Positions 10,121 through 21,572 of a DNA stretch of 64,000 bases are shown here, one piece after another. The stretch's first letter is position 1, and every line of letters begins with the position of its first letter. Position numbers and translations under genes: made by a program. The notes below the pieces were generated by a model, which did not search any database, was not told the origin of the DNA, and worked only from the letters and a program-made list of their open reading frames with translations. Source of the DNA: Hemibagrus wyckioides (lineage: Eukaryota > Chordata > Actinopteri > Siluriformes > Bagridae); NCBI RefSeq assembly GCF_019097595.1, contig NC_080717.1, forward strand, positions 12,213,336 to 12,277,335, written 5' to 3'.

Positions 10121-11640
10121 TTGGCAGCCTCCCTGATAAGTTTCTTCTTGTCCTTACTATTTCGGAGGGAGGGCCTGTTCTTGATAATTTCATTGTGGTG
10201 CCCCATTTTTCAGATTCTTGTTGATGATGATGTCATGTTATATCACATGTTATATCTATCGTGTTCCATGATATATCTAATGTTTTGGGAATTATTTTAT
10301 ACCCCTCACCCACCCTTTGACAGTGAGATCCTGTACAACCTTTATAAGCTCTTTGCAGATCATGGCTTCAGCTATCCAATAAAATCAAGAAGGTGATGGT
10401 CATGTTATGAGTCGGAGAGGCAGCTGCAAGTGCATATACTTATTTTTAGAATTGTGAATAAAAAAAACTGGTACATAAAAAAGAATAGCATAATAAAAAC
10501 ACTTGAATAAAGTTATGACACACGAATATTGGAAGGAGGGCTATGTAAGGCAAAGCAGCAGCTGTGAGACTGAGAGAAACACGGGAGCTTAAAAATATGA
10601 CCAATGAGATAATACAGGTGAGCATGAGTATGGTGGAAAAAGATACATATAGCAGGGTTGCCCTCTGGTGGTATGGTGGGGAAGTGGCCATTGTTAATGA
10701 CTAGCAAGAAAATCCTACAAGAAGCTGATTATTTTTTTGGGGTTCATCAGAATCATTTAATTAAGGACAGGTGTATGATGATTATTTTTGAACATGAGAT
10801 TAAATGTGATAATGAGAGACTGAAGCTTGCTAAAAAAGAAACTACTCGAGTGCACAGAATCATTCCACCGTGGTTGGTATTTAAGTGTAAATGTAAATGT
10901 GACTGATAATTAGCTTTATCCTCTAGATTCTACTGATGGGAACAGCTTCCAATAGTGTGGGGAGATGAACAGTCTGGGTCCTTGTTTGACACTAAACAGC
11001 TTGGGTGTCAGAACATGTAATATGAACAAATATACCCAAATTCACTTCCACTGCAGATCATATTTGTGTCCAAAGCCACACACACTTCTCCACAGGAGAA
11101 GCGCACTCAAAAAGAAAAGGAAATTTCACAGTAATGGGATAAGCACCTTCTTTTTGACCAAGGCTAAGAAAGTTATACAGCATTGATGAGCAAGGCTGCA
11201 TATACCTCCTAGGTGAAATTCTGCACACATACCTTGTTAAAGGTTGGCTTTACAGATGTATAATATTTCTTACATATAATCAACCTCCCTTCCCTAATCC
11301 TGTAAACTGTTACATTTCCAAAACAACTGAGAAGACTATTTTCATTATTTTCAAGATAGAACTGGCATGCCTGTCGGTTTTTCTCAATTGCACTGTTCTA
11401 AAAGCATCATATACATAAAGAGTGGTCTTTTGCATCTACTTATAATACTTTAGTCTTTCTGAAGGACATAACTCAAGTGAAGACAAAAACACTACAGAAA
11501 AATAAGAAGAAAAAAAAGTACACCATATAATTCAGTAATAACCACCTTTATTAGTGCTGACATGAAGTAATCATTTTCTCTCATCAGTCTCTTCCATTCA
11601 TTTAGAGAATTTTCAGTTAACTTCAGTTAAGTGATGTTTC
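10121..11640. other. Unassigned sequence
   Basis: No gene, RNA or clear repeat boundary is seen. Open frames here are short and overlap on both strands with no recognisable motif. Confidence 0.4.
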
Positions 11641-11980
11641 AGACACAGCTCTCTTATGACCCTGCTTCTATGTTGGTATATTTGGCATCATTGTCCTTGT
11701 GTATGCCTGCTGGCCAGATGGCCCAGAGGTCCTTTCTGCAAAACAAATCCAAAACATTGCAGCTCCTCAGTTAGAGGTTAATCTTGGCCCCAGGAACTTT
11801 TGTGACTCATTTCTATATTTTGGGGGGAATTCCATTCTGGCCTTACTGCTGAGTGGTTTGTATCTTGTGGTATAGCCTCTATATTTCTGATCTAAAAGTC
11901 TTCTGTGAATGGTGGATTGTGATACCATGGAGATTGTCAGAGACTATTATTTTGGGTTTTTTACTTTACAGCACTCACAA
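11641..11980. mobile_element. Possible decayed DNA-transposon remnant
   Basis: Phrases such as 'tgtatgcctgctggccagat', 'gtgactcatttctatattt' and 'gtgaatggtggattgtgat' resemble the interior of fish Tc1-like elements read backwards. No terminal repeats or motif-bearing frame remain. Confidence 0.3.
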
Positions 11981-12665
11981 ATATATATATAGCATCAAGG
12001 TCAGTTAAGTAGTAGAGGAGGTTGTTAATCAGTTTCAGCTGCTTTGGTGTTAATGAAATTAACAGCGGGTGCACTATTACAGGTGGATGCCACTGGTATT
12101 TTTTCCCTACTAATCTTTTCTAACTGTTTTTTACTAGTGTTGCATTTGGCTACTGATCATTGCCATGAGGCAATACCTGGACCCTACAGAGGTTGCACAG
12201 GCAGTCCAACTTCATCAGCTCAATACGTGCCATTTCCAGAAGGTTTGAAGTGCATGTAAGAGCTTCCAGGAGACAGCCAGTTACTCTAGGAGAGCTGGAG
12301 AGGGCCGTAGAAGGTCCTTAACCCATCATTAGGACCAGTATCTGCTCCTTTGTGCAAGGAGGAACAGGGTGAGCACTGCCAGAGCCCTACAAAATAACCT
12401 CCAGCAGGCCACTGGTGTGAATGTCTCTGACCAAACAATCAGAAACAGACTTCAAATTCAAATTCAAATTCAAATTTTATTGGTCACATACGAAATCATA
12501 CACAGTACGACATGTAGTGAAATGCTTTTTACGACTGTCTTACACAAAAAGAAAGAGTAAAAAAAGAGAAAAATTTAAAATTAAAGTGTGGAAAGTCAGT
12601 GTCAGATCAGATATGCATATGCAAATATATGTCTATGTATATGTATATATATATATATATATATA

Positions 12666-13815
12666 CACTATATTGTCAAAAGTATTCGCTCACCCATCCA
12701 AATAATCAGAATCAGGTGTTCCAATCACTTCCATGGCCACAGGTGTATAAAATCAAGCACCTAGGCATGCAGACTGTTTTTACAAACATTTGTGAAAGAA
12801 TGGGTCGCTCTCAGGAGCTCAGTGAATTCCAGCGTGGAACTGTGATAGGATGCCACCTGTGCAACAAATCCAGTCATGAAATTTCCTTGCTCCTAAATAT
12901 TCCACAGTCAACTGTCACCTGTATTATAAGAACGTGGAAGTGTTTGGGAACGACAGCAACTCAGCCACGAAGTGGCAGGCCACGTAAACTGACGGAGCGG
13001 GGTCAGCGGATGCTGAGGCGCATAGTGCAAAGAAGTCGCCAACTTTCTGCAGAGTCAATCGCTACAGACCTCCAAACTTCATGTGACCTTCAGATTAGCT
13101 CAAGAACAGTGCGCAGAGAGCTTCATGGAATGGGTTTCCATGGCCGAGCAGCTGCATCCAAGCCATACATCACCAAGTGCAATGCAAAGCGTCTTATGCA
13201 GTGGTGTAAAGCACGCCGCCACTGGACTCTAGAGCAGTGGAGACGCGTTCTCTGGAGTGATGAATCGCGCTTCTCCATCTGGCAATCTGATGGACGAGTC
13301 TGGGTTTGGTGGTTGCCAGGAGAACGGTACTTGTCTGACTGCATTGTGCCAAGTGTTAAGTTTGGTGGAGGGGGGATTATGGTGTGGGGTTGTTTTTCAG
13401 GAGCTGGGCTTGGCCCCTTAGTTCCAGTGAAAGGAACTCTGAATGCTTCAGCATACCAAGACATTTTGGACAATTCCATGCTCCCAACTTTGTGGGAACA
13501 GTTTGGAGCTGGCCCCTTCCTCTTCCAACATTACTGTGCACCAGTGCACAAACCAAGGTCCATAAAGACATGGATGACAGAGTCTGGTGTGGATGAACTT
13601 GACTGGCCTGCACAGAGTCCTGACCACAACCCAATAGAAGACCTTTGGGATGAATTAGAGCGGAGACTGAGAGCCAGGCCTTCTCGTCCAACATCAGTGT
13701 GTGACCTCACAAATGCGCTTCTGAAGCGCATATTGAACCCTATGGATTAGTAATGGGATATCACTTAAGTTCATATGCGAGTCAAGGCAGGTGAGTGAAT
13801 ACTTTTGGCAATATA

Positions 13816-13818
<3 letters not shown>
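12666..13818 (+). mobile_element. Tc1-like transposon, copy B
   Basis: The ends cactatattgtcaaaagtat and tacttttggcaatatagtg form the terminal repeat, with TA on both sides (12664-12665 and 13819-13820). At 1153 bp it is about 95 bp shorter than copy A because of a deletion near the end of the transposase frame. It lies inside the 3' UTR of the Rex1-like LINE, in or beside a TA tract. Confidence 0.92.
12800..13750 (+). CDS. Tc1-like transposase, copy B, long but probably inactive frame
   Basis: The frame is open from the family start [10 protein letters not shown] at 12800 to 13750 (316 residues), without the two stops of copy A. The N-terminal DNA-binding region, 'GRPRKL' and first catalytic Asp ('[10 protein letters not shown]') are present, and the Glu stands in '[10 protein letters not shown]'. 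The second catalytic Asp is Tyr (TAC at 13532-13534, '[10 protein letters not shown]'; copy A has GAC). A deletion of about 95 bp after 'TNALL' removes the usual last 35 or so residues. Open upstream sequence extends the frame to 12599, but this is TA-repeat and terminal-repeat DNA and not protein of the family. Catalytic activity is very unlikely. Confidence 0.85.
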   Translation: MGRSQELSEFQRGTVIGCHLCNKSSHEISLLLNIPQSTVTCIIRTWKCLGTTATQPRSGRPRKLTERGQRMLRRIVQRSRQLSAESIATDLQTSCDLQISSRTVRRELHGMGFHGRAAASKPYITKCNAKRLMQWCKARRHWTLEQWRRVLWSDESRFSIWQSDGRVWVWWLPGERYLSDCIVPSVKFGGGGIMVWGCFSGAGLGPLVPVKGTLNASAYQDILDNSMLPTLWEQFGAGPFLFQHYCAPVHKPRSIKTWMTESGVDELDWPAQSPDHNPIEDLWDELERRLRARPSRPTSVCDLTNALLKRILNPMD

Positions 13819-13902
<84 letters not shown>

Positions 13903-13915
13903 GATATATATGTAG
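13819..13915. repeat. (TA)n microsatellite
   Basis: A long TA run with a few GTA and GATA interruptions directly follows the right end of Tc1 copy B. Confidence 0.95.
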
Positions 13916-14393
13916 TATCAATAGCAGTAAATATAAATATAAATATGAAAAATAAAATAAAATAAAAATAATATAATAAAAATGTTAACAAAAAATAGTA
14001 GTATAATATATATGTATACAAATATAAAACTGCTTTATAAAACTAAACAGAAAAAAACAAATATAAAACTAAAATTATAATACACTAATATAATACAGTA
14101 CAATGGTTAACTTTGAAATGGTGTCGCAAATGAATACAGTATGTACAGTGTGCATATGTAAGATAAATATATATGTAGATGTCTATAGGCAAGTATAAAT
14201 GTCCAATTTAACAGGGAGTAAAGTGACGGTGCAGTGTGCACACAAGATGTACAGGAAAGATGTACAGTGAGAGTGTATTGTGTGTACAGAATAGTGCAGA
14301 GTACAAAGTAGTGCAATTATTGCATGTGCAACAATCAGCGGAATCAGAGGTAGAATGTCATGTCGTGTGGGAGTATGTCCAGAAGTCCAGACT

Positions 14394-16318
14394 CTAGGTG
14401 TTCTGGTTGAGGGCCCGAATGGCCTGCGGGAAGAAGCTTCTCCTCATTCTCTCTGTGTTCGCCTTCAAGGAACGAAAACATTTCCCTGACCACAACAGAG
14501 AGAAGAGTCCATTGTTGGGATGGCTGAGGTCCTTCATTATCTTCCTGGCCCTGGTCCAGCACCGCTTGCTGTATATGGTGTCCAGGTCAGGAAGCTCGGT
14601 GAGGATGGTACGCTCGGCTGATCGCACCACCCTCTGGAGAGCTTGCCTGTCCTGTTTGGTGGAACACCCAAACCAGGCTGTGATACTTCCCGTCAGGATG
14701 CTCTCAATGGTGCAGGTGTAGAATGTCTTTAGCACCTTTGAGGGCAGTTTAAAGTCCTTCAGGCGTCTGAGATGATAAAGACGCTGCCGGGCCTTCTTCA
14801 CCAGGGTGTTAACGTGGCAGGACCATGTCAGGTCCTGTGTGATGTAAACACCTAGGTACCAGAAACTGTCCACTCTCTCCACCGACGTCCCATCGATAGT
14901 GAGGGGCTGGTAATTCCTCTCCTGCTTTGTGCTAAAGTCCACTATCAGCTCCTTAGTCTTGCTGACATTCAGGAGGAGATTGTTGACCTGGCACCATGTC
15001 TCCAGGTTTTTAATCTCCTCTAGGTAGGCCGTCTCGTCGTTATTGGAGATCAGGCCCACCACCACAGTATTGTCCGCAAACTTCACAATGTTGGTGGAGC
15101 TGGAAGTGGCTCAGAACACAACACTGGGGGGCTCCAGTGCTGAGGGTGAGTGAGGGTGAGACATGGTTGCCCACCCGTACTGCCTGAGGTCTGTCTCGCA
15201 GGAAGTTGGAGATCCATCGACACAGGGATGGGCTGAGTCCCAGGATCTCCAACTTAGTGGTGAGTATGGAGGGAATTATGGTGTTAAACGCTGAACTGTA
15301 GTCAACAAAGAGCATTTTGACATAATTCCCCCTTCTGCTGTCCAGATGGCTCAGGGCTGCATGATGGAGGTGTGCGATGGCGTCCTCAGTAGACCGGTTG
15401 GGACGGTACGCGAACTGTAGCGGGTCCAAGGTGTCAGGTAGAGAAGAAGTGATGAAGTCTCTGATAAGTCTTTCGAAGCAATTCATCACCACTGAGGTCA
15501 GGGCCACTGGGCGGTAGTCTTTCAGGCAGGCGGGCTGGGGTTTCTTGGGGACAGGAACAATGGTGGACTGTTTGAAGCACATCGGGATTGTAGACTGTTC
15601 CAGGGAGAGATTGAAGACCTCAGTGAACACAGGAGCAAGCTGGTCAGCACAGGCCTTCAGGACCCGACCCGTGATGCCATCTGGTCCTGCTGCCTTCCTG
15701 GTATTCACTCTCCTGAATGCCTTTCTCACGTCGTGCTCCGAGATGATGAATGCGCTGTCCTCTCCGGCATGCTCCTCGTGTGTGCTGCCTGTAGCGCTGT
15801 TAGCAGTGCTAATGCCGTTAGTGCTCTGAGCTGCAGTGTCAAAGCGAGCATAAAAGGTGTTTAGCTCGTCTGCCAGAGAAGTGTCCACATTCGCCGATCT
15901 GGAAGATGGTGTTTTGTAGTCCGTCATAGTTCTTAGTCCCTGCCACAGACTCCTAGAGCCACTCTGTTGAAATTGTGACTCTAGTTTCTGTCCATAGCAC
16001 TTCTTCGCCTCCTTCACCACTCTGCACACGCTGTAGGATGCAGCTTTATACTCGTCCATGTTTCCGCTGGCGAGCCCCACGTTGTATGCAGCGGAGCGGG
16101 ATCTCAGAGCATCGCGGACGGATTTATCCACCCACGGCTTCTGATTAGGAAACGTTCTGATGATAGTCTTGTGATCTGTGTCATCCGCTAGTTTCCCAAT
16201 GAATCCCACAACCGCTTCCATAAACATGTTGATGTCATCAGAGCTGCGCCAGAACATATCCCAGTCTGCGTCCTCCAGAGCATCCTGTAGAGCGGCCACC
16301 GATTGGTCCGTCCAGAGT
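14394..16318 (-). pseudogene. Rex1-like LINE reverse transcriptase, frameshifted
   Basis: Two overlapping minus-strand frames (16299-15040 and 15086-14394) encode the RT of the LINE. The first has the RT fingers and palm: 'STIVPVPKKPQPACLKDYRP', 'CFERLIRDFI', 'LQFAYRPNRSTEDAI' and 'LFVDYSSAFNTI', up to 'LSTGAPQ'. The second starts at the catalytic box, which reads FADN and not FADD (AAT at 15069-15071). It continues through the thumb ('KTKELIVDFS', 'FWYLGVYI', 'LYHLRRLKDF') to 'FFPQAIRALNQNT'. Between them a small deletion and frameshift removes about 20 codons. No endonuclease domain remains, as expected for 5' truncation. Confidence 0.85.
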
Positions 16319-16356
16319 AAGACCTCCCTCTGAGCCGGAACTTCCTGCTTGAGCCT

Positions 16357-16960
16357 TCATGAGGGTGGCCTGAGGGCCCAACGTCCTCAAGTGGGCCCTG
16401 TGCTCACTGCCCAGCACAGTAGAGCTTTATTGGCATTTGCCATTAAACACCAGAATTTGCAGGTCCGCCACTGGTGCCCTGTGCTTATCACAGCTGAGAG
16501 CAGGGTCACCCTGAGCACATGTGACAGACGTGAAAGAGTCTGGAGAAGCTGGAGAATGTTATGATGCCTGTAACATTGGTCTGGGGAAGCATATCCATGA
16601 AGGGATGCACAGACGTCTACAGGCTAGACAATGGCACCCTGACTGCCATTAGATTTTGGGATGAAATCCTTGGACCCACTGTCAGACCCTACGCTGGGGT
16701 GGTGGCTTCTGGGTTCTTTTTGGTGCACGACAATGCCTGGCCTCCTGTGGTGAGAGTATCTAGGCGGTTCCTGGAGGATGAAGAAATTGATAACATTGAA
16801 TGGCCCTAACGTTCTCCTGATCGAAATCCAGTAGAACTTTGGGACATTATTAGCCGCCAGGTTGCACCTCAGACTGTCCAGGAGCTCAGTGATGCCCTGG
16901 TCCAGATATGGGAAGAAATACCCCAGAGACGCCATCTGTCATCTCATTAGAAGCATGCCC
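16357..16960 (+). pseudogene. Mariner-type transposase, C-terminal part
   Basis: Pieces in shifting frames give 'HEGGLRAQRPQVGP', 'VLTAQHSRALLAFAIKHQN', 'LSTCDRRERVWR', 'DNGTLTAIRFWDEILGP', 'LVHDNAWPPVVRVSRRFLED' and 'EIDNIEWP'. A stop follows where Tc1/mariner proteins usually continue through NPIE (here 'RNPVELWDII'). The Asp of 'LVHDNA' is kept; the final acid block is shifted. This is the 3' portion of the split outer element. Confidence 0.8.
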
Positions 16961-17089
16961 CAACTTTGTCAGGCATGCATACAAGCACGTGGGGGCCATA
17001 CAAACTACTGAGGGAATGAAATTTCAGCAAAATGGACTAGCCTGCTGCATCATTTTGTCTTTGAATTCAGCCCTCTGTAGGTTGGTAGG

Positions 17090-17290
17090 TCTTTAGCATT
17101 GTACATTGTTCATAAATATATGGGCCATACATACACTATTTATAATAACTACTGCATATATCACCCCCATAACTGTGTATCTACTTGTAATTTATTGAAA
17201 ATATATCACTATGCACTTCTGGTTAAATACTAACTGCATTTCATTGGCTTTGCACACCTACTGAATCTAAGATGGACACAACTGCTGTTC
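17090..17290 (+). mobile_element. Decayed LINE 3' end
   Basis: The block 'tgcacttctggttaaatact' and 'aactgcatttcattgg' matches the better preserved 3' end at 30570-30662. Only the tail region is kept. Confidence 0.5.
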
Positions 17291-17489
17291 TCAGTGGGTC
17301 TTATCAAAATTAATGTTAAAGACTCAATTAATGCTTTGTCTAAAGAAACAACTAGGTTTTAAATTAAATCTGCAAATTCACAGAGGAATTCAGAATATGG
17401 CCATGGATGACTATAAATAAAATTAGAGGAATCATCTCTGTAGTCTTATGTTTTGTGGCTACATATGTTAAGTTAGTATAAAGGACTTT

Positions 17490-18360
17490 GGTTTAGCCGT
17501 CATTTACTTGTCTGCTCCCTGGCCCTGGCTCTGGAATGTCACAGATTAACTAGACCTGTTCTAGAGAACAGCAGAAATGAGAACAGCACAGGCCAGCTTT
17601 GGCCTCAAAAGCCAAGAAATCCAATCTTGGATTTCAATCTATGAAACCCACATTGTTTTCGAAACACCACCACGACATCCAATCAGCGACCATAACCTGC
17701 TGTAAGTTACATTGGCACACTGCATTCGGATGGGGCCATACTATAGCATCGGACATCGCCTTTGCTAATTTACACACTTCTACAATATTCGTCTTAGTAA
17801 CCTCAGACTAACAAAGCCATATATCATTAGCTCCTAAATGGAAAACTACTAACGAGAACATATGCTTGCTTAAGACCCTAAGATTACCTGCTATGTCCGG
17901 AGCCCGGCAATACACCTAACCAGTGCTGCTGGAGACCTAAAGGCCTAGCTAAATTCACATGCTTTAGAACAGGGTCTCATGAACCTGAAAGAGTCTCCTT
18001 TAACCAGAGCTCTTCCAGGATTCTCAGCAGGTGCTTCGCTGAGGACAGCAAACCTGTGAAGTGGAAAGGAATGGTGCTCCCATGGGCAAGTCTTAGCTAC
18101 CTTTGACTTTGCGACTGTGCCACCGAGTGGTCACCCATTCGCTCCACTGTGAGGGCTCTAATGCCGGAGTGGGGGATTACTAATGCCACTTGAGGCATCC
18201 AGATTTTCCCCTACAGACACTACACTACTTTCACTATCACTAACCTTCTCTAGCATCTGGATACACACCTCTAAACCTAAAATCTTCTCTGACGAAGAAT
18301 TACTAAACATCCTGCAGCTCACACACTGGAAAAGTTGAATGTTTGCCACACTTAATGATT
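17490..18360 (-). mobile_element. 5' (ORF1-side) fragment of a non-LTR element
   Basis: About 500 bp (17490-18000) aligns by eye with 38040-38400 in the same orientation: 'tacttgtctgctccctggcc', 'gatggggcca', 'gacatcgcctttgct' and 'aagattacctg'. At the minus-strand start, 18349-18158 encodes 'VSCRMFSNSSSEKILGLEVC', which resembles the Cys-containing coiled-coil start of fish LINE ORF1 proteins. The second copy continues into an endonuclease fragment, which supports a LINE origin. Confidence 0.5.
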
Positions 18361-18652
18361 ATGTACCTTTGACTGAATATGAAAATATGAAAGTGAAAAA
18401 TTTAACAAACTATCAACAACAGTAAAAAATATTCAAGAAAAAGAGAAAATTAAACAGTATAATTTAAACGCTGACACAGGCAAGTAGTAAACGGTAAATG
18501 CTTCAAACACAGGTACACTAATGTCACACCAGTGCGAAAATCCTTACTGGCCAAATGTGGGCACTATAATAATAGAAAAACACTACAGACTTTATAGAAT
18601 TGTATGTTTACAGAGATGTTGATTATTATACTTGTCACCTGAGGTAAAATGG

Positions 18653-19102
18653 TGTTGTGATTGACCGAAGCAGACCAGGGGACTTGTGAGTGGTGTTCAG
18701 CAGGAATGTTTTATTGTAGATCAGAACACACTGCAGTGGTTCTGTAGTCAACGAATCCAGTGAAAAGGAACATGAGTTACAGTTTTAAAGGGCTTGAGTG
18801 GGCAGGCCTTGAAGGTGTGACAATACAAAAGCCTTGAGGTGATACTCCCCCAAGGGGAGGTAGCCCTCACAGGTGTCGACTCCCTGGTATGCTAATGCAA
18901 AAGCTTAGAGGTGATACTCTTAAACAAAGCATTGAATGGGAGAAAAGTCCCCAGAGTTTACTCCCCAACTGTAGGCTAGTTCACAGTTCCTGATCACTGT
19001 CTGATTTGATCACCATTTGGTGGTGAGAACTGGTTTATGTAAATTATAATTCAGAAAGGAATGTATGTTACAGTAGATATCAAAATATGTTTTCCTACAA
19101 CA
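18653..19102 (-). mobile_element. Possible solo LTR
   Basis: On the minus strand this 450-bp block starts TGTTGTAGGAAAAC and ends CAATCACAACA, matching LTR-type TG...CA ends. An AATAAA signal lies at 18715-18710, about 60 bp before the end, where LTR polyadenylation signals sit. No matching target duplication is visible, and no internal retroelement sequence adjoins it. Confidence 0.4.
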
Positions 19103-19299
19103 GCGAGTGAGATGTTTAAAAAAAAAAAGCTTCAATGTTATTTTGAGATTTCTATCTGCTCCCTGGATTTGAAGAAGACCCTAATAGCAGAAAAATATCA
19201 TAGATTAAAATCTTAAAGAAATACAGAGATGAACCATATTTCCTGGAACCAAGCTTAATCTTTACCACAGTGTACTGGAATAGCCAATGTGTGTTGAAA

Positions 19300-19560
19300 G
19301 TAATCATCTGCTCATGATCTAAAATAAATAAACTACTTGGTCATGCATGGTGTAGGTTATGTCATGGCTTGGGCTTGCACAGTTGCTTCCAGAACACTGT
19401 CAATAATCTTTATTGTTTATGAAGTAACTTTTGATGGTAGCAGCAGAAAAATATACCTAATATAATTGGGAAGAACTTCATCATGCAGCAAAACAATGAC
19501 AAAACTAGAAGATTTTAGATTGGCTTGGCCTTAGGATTACCATACAACGTAAGTATCATG
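19300..19560. mobile_element. Decayed DNA-transposon fragment
   Basis: 'cactgtcaataatctttatt' followed by 'gatggtagcagcagaaa' matches, in reverse orientation, the block at 44490-44530 ('ctgctgctaccatcatgact' and 'actgtcaataaagat'). Both are probably relics of one Tc1-like family. No ends are found. Confidence 0.4.
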
Positions 19561-20116
19561 AAATATCATTGATGGAACATACCAAGCGCTCATGCATATT
19601 CCCACAAAATGGTACATTATCTGTTGTCTTACTTTTGCATTGTGTGTGTGTCCGTGTGTGGGGGTGGGGGCTGGGGTCCTAATATTGATAGTATCATGCG
19701 GAGTTATATTATGGCAGTATATGAAAAAATTTCAAACTGATGTGTGTAGGAAGCCTAATTGCTAATGTGGCAACACAAACACATTTAAAAACATGGAAAA
19801 GAGGAGGAGGGAAGTCCTTCAGACAGATCCCTGGTAATGTCAGCACTGAGACAGAAGTCACTGGCAGAGTCATTTAAAAGAGGCAAATAATATCCAGGTA
19901 GCTATAGTTGTGAAAATAATTTTAGTCATATCAGATCTTTTGCATTAATTAATGTTTATTTTCAAAGTGTAATTGGTCATCATAGGTGACACTCTATGAT
20001 TCCTATATATAGTATACCTGTAGATAGATTAGACTTAATTACTTTGGTATTTCACCTAGATGATTCCCCAAAAGTTATCAATATAGCTCATAGCTCTTTG
20101 CAATAGCCTTGCTGAA
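19561..20116. other. No recognisable feature
   Basis: A short GT-rich tract near 19639-19670 and otherwise unassigned AT-rich sequence. Confidence 0.4.
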
Positions 20117-20480
20117 ATGATTGCAAAGGACCTCTCTGTGGTTGAAAATGAGGGTTTTAGGAATTTTGTCAAAGCAGTCTATCCACACTACAAGATTCCA
20201 AGTAGGAAATGTTTCATGGAGTTGCATGAAAAATTCCAGCACTGTATGAAGAGTGCCACTCAGTAGTAAATAAAAATTCCTAGATGGTGCAAACATTGAT
20301 GAAGTGGACATCAAGAGCTACAAAGGCTTATTTAACTGTCTCATGCCATATTATTGATGAGAACTGAAAAACGCAAACATATGTCCTAGAAAATTGTATT
20401 TTTTCAGGACAACATAGTGCTGACTATATTTCAAACAAGTTTTCAGAACAAAAACTGATACAATCAGCTGAAACAAGGTG
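20117..20480 (+). pseudogene. hAT transposase fragment
   Basis: Plus-strand translation gives 'MIAKDLSVVENEGFRNFVKA' then 'YPHYKIPSRKCFMELHEK', followed after stops by 'WTSRATKAYLTVSCHIIDEN' and 'YVLENCIFSGQHSADYI'. These are conserved blocks of hAT (ZBED-like) transposases leading into and through the RNase-H-like fold. Several stops are present. The terminal repeats are not identified. Confidence 0.7.
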
Positions 20481-20940
20481 GAGCTCTGTGTTCAATATGT
20501 TTAGAGAAACTTTTTGAGAAGACTTTTTGTAGCTGTCACCACATTCCTCTGTCTTCTTAGAAAGACCTCACTGTGTTTAAATGAGGAAGACTGATCCATA
20601 ATCAGTCTCCCCATTTAAGCCACAGAAAGGTTTTTATCAAACGCAGGACAGTTAGTAAGCCAGAGAAGAACTGCAATAAAAGGGAAACAGGTAAACATGT
20701 TATTGTTTCTGAACAAAAACCTCTAATTCAGTAGTACTCAATAGGCTGAATGAGCACTAAAGTGGGGTACCAGGGAATATTTCCTTGGACGTGGAATGGC
20801 CCTGGGGGTGAATTAGAATTAGAGCCAATAATAGTTTGTGCTTTTGTTTAGTTATTTGTATTTTATTTTCTCTGTTGTGTGCATTTTGTTTATAAAAGAA
20901 GGCAGCAATGAAATATTATTATTAGCAATGTTATTGTGTC

Positions 20941-20942
<2 letters not shown>
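20481..20942. other. No recognisable feature
   Basis: Possibly further decayed hAT interior, but no motif could be read with confidence. Confidence 0.35.
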
Positions 20943-21018
<76 letters not shown>

Positions 21019-21041
21019 GTGTGTGTGTGTGTGTGTGTGTA
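20943..21041. repeat. (TA)n-(GT)n microsatellite
   Basis: About 37 TA units run directly into about 11 GT units. Confidence 0.95.
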
Positions 21042-21424
21042 ATAATCAATATTTCTGATCAAAAACCTCAGATTGCAGAAAAAGTTATTTTAAAATAATA
21101 AAAGAAAGTAAAATTCTCCAGTAATAATTTTTTGCACCTTTCATGTTTATAATCTGAAAAAGTTATTTTATATAATATTATTTTTTTAGATTTAGCCAAA
21201 ATTTTAGCAAAAAAAAGATTTACTGAAAGGTACATTCACTGACAAAGATACATTCAACTCGTGACACACTGCTCTCCCCTACAGAAAAATACATGTAAGT
21301 TCAAGTGCATGTCTTCAAAACTAAAAAGTATGGGTATCCGTATCAATATAGTGGAACCGGTATTTACTTGGTATCGAATCGATTCCATATTCTGCTGTTT
21401 CGCTCCCCACCCTAATTTGGTGCT

Positions 21425-21572
21425 ACTGACGCGTTTTCAATAGGCGGGATTTAGTGGGTGACGTGTAGGTGACTGCTTTTGCGGGGAGTGTTCATGTAAC
21501 GGAGGTCAGGGATAAGCTGAGTCTGGTCTGTTGCTGGCGAAATGGTGTTCATGCAGTGAGAAAATAAACACA
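21425..21572 (+). promoter_or_regulatory. Candidate fam199x promoter and first, non-coding exon
   Basis: This short region is richer in CpG than its surroundings. It contains a GC-box-like 'taggcggga' and a CRE-like 'tgacgtg', and ends 'aataaacacag|gtatgt', a plausible 5' splice site at 21571-21572. The first fam199x coding exon at 25424 begins after a splice acceptor, so an upstream non-coding exon is expected. The link is inferred from position and composition; transposon-like sequence lies just upstream. Confidence 0.25.

Larger units (their letters stand above)
12455..16354 (-). mobile_element. Rex1-like (CR1-group) LINE, 5' truncated, inserted in a DNA transposon
   Basis: Read on the minus strand, coding sequence runs from about 16318 to 14394. 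A 3' UTR follows, and the element ends at 12455 with ccaataaaatttgaatttga repeats. The 5-bp cttca at 12450-12454 and at 16355-16359 fits a short target-site duplication. A Tc1 copy (12666-13818) and its surrounding TA repeats sit in the 3' UTR; without them the LINE is about 2.7 kb. The Rex1/Babar assignment rests on RT style and tail and is likely, not proven. Confidence 0.85.
12015..17085 (+). mobile_element. Tc1/mariner-type transposon split by a LINE insertion
   Basis: Two pieces of one element lie at about 12015-12454 and 16355-17085. The left piece translates to the transposase N-terminal half, ending '[12 protein letters not shown]' at 12421-12452. The right piece resumes with 'HEGGLRAQRPQVGPVLTAQH' at 16357. 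The interruption is the LINE at 12455-16354. The outer ends are eroded. The transposase is dead even without the insertion. Confidence 0.85.
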
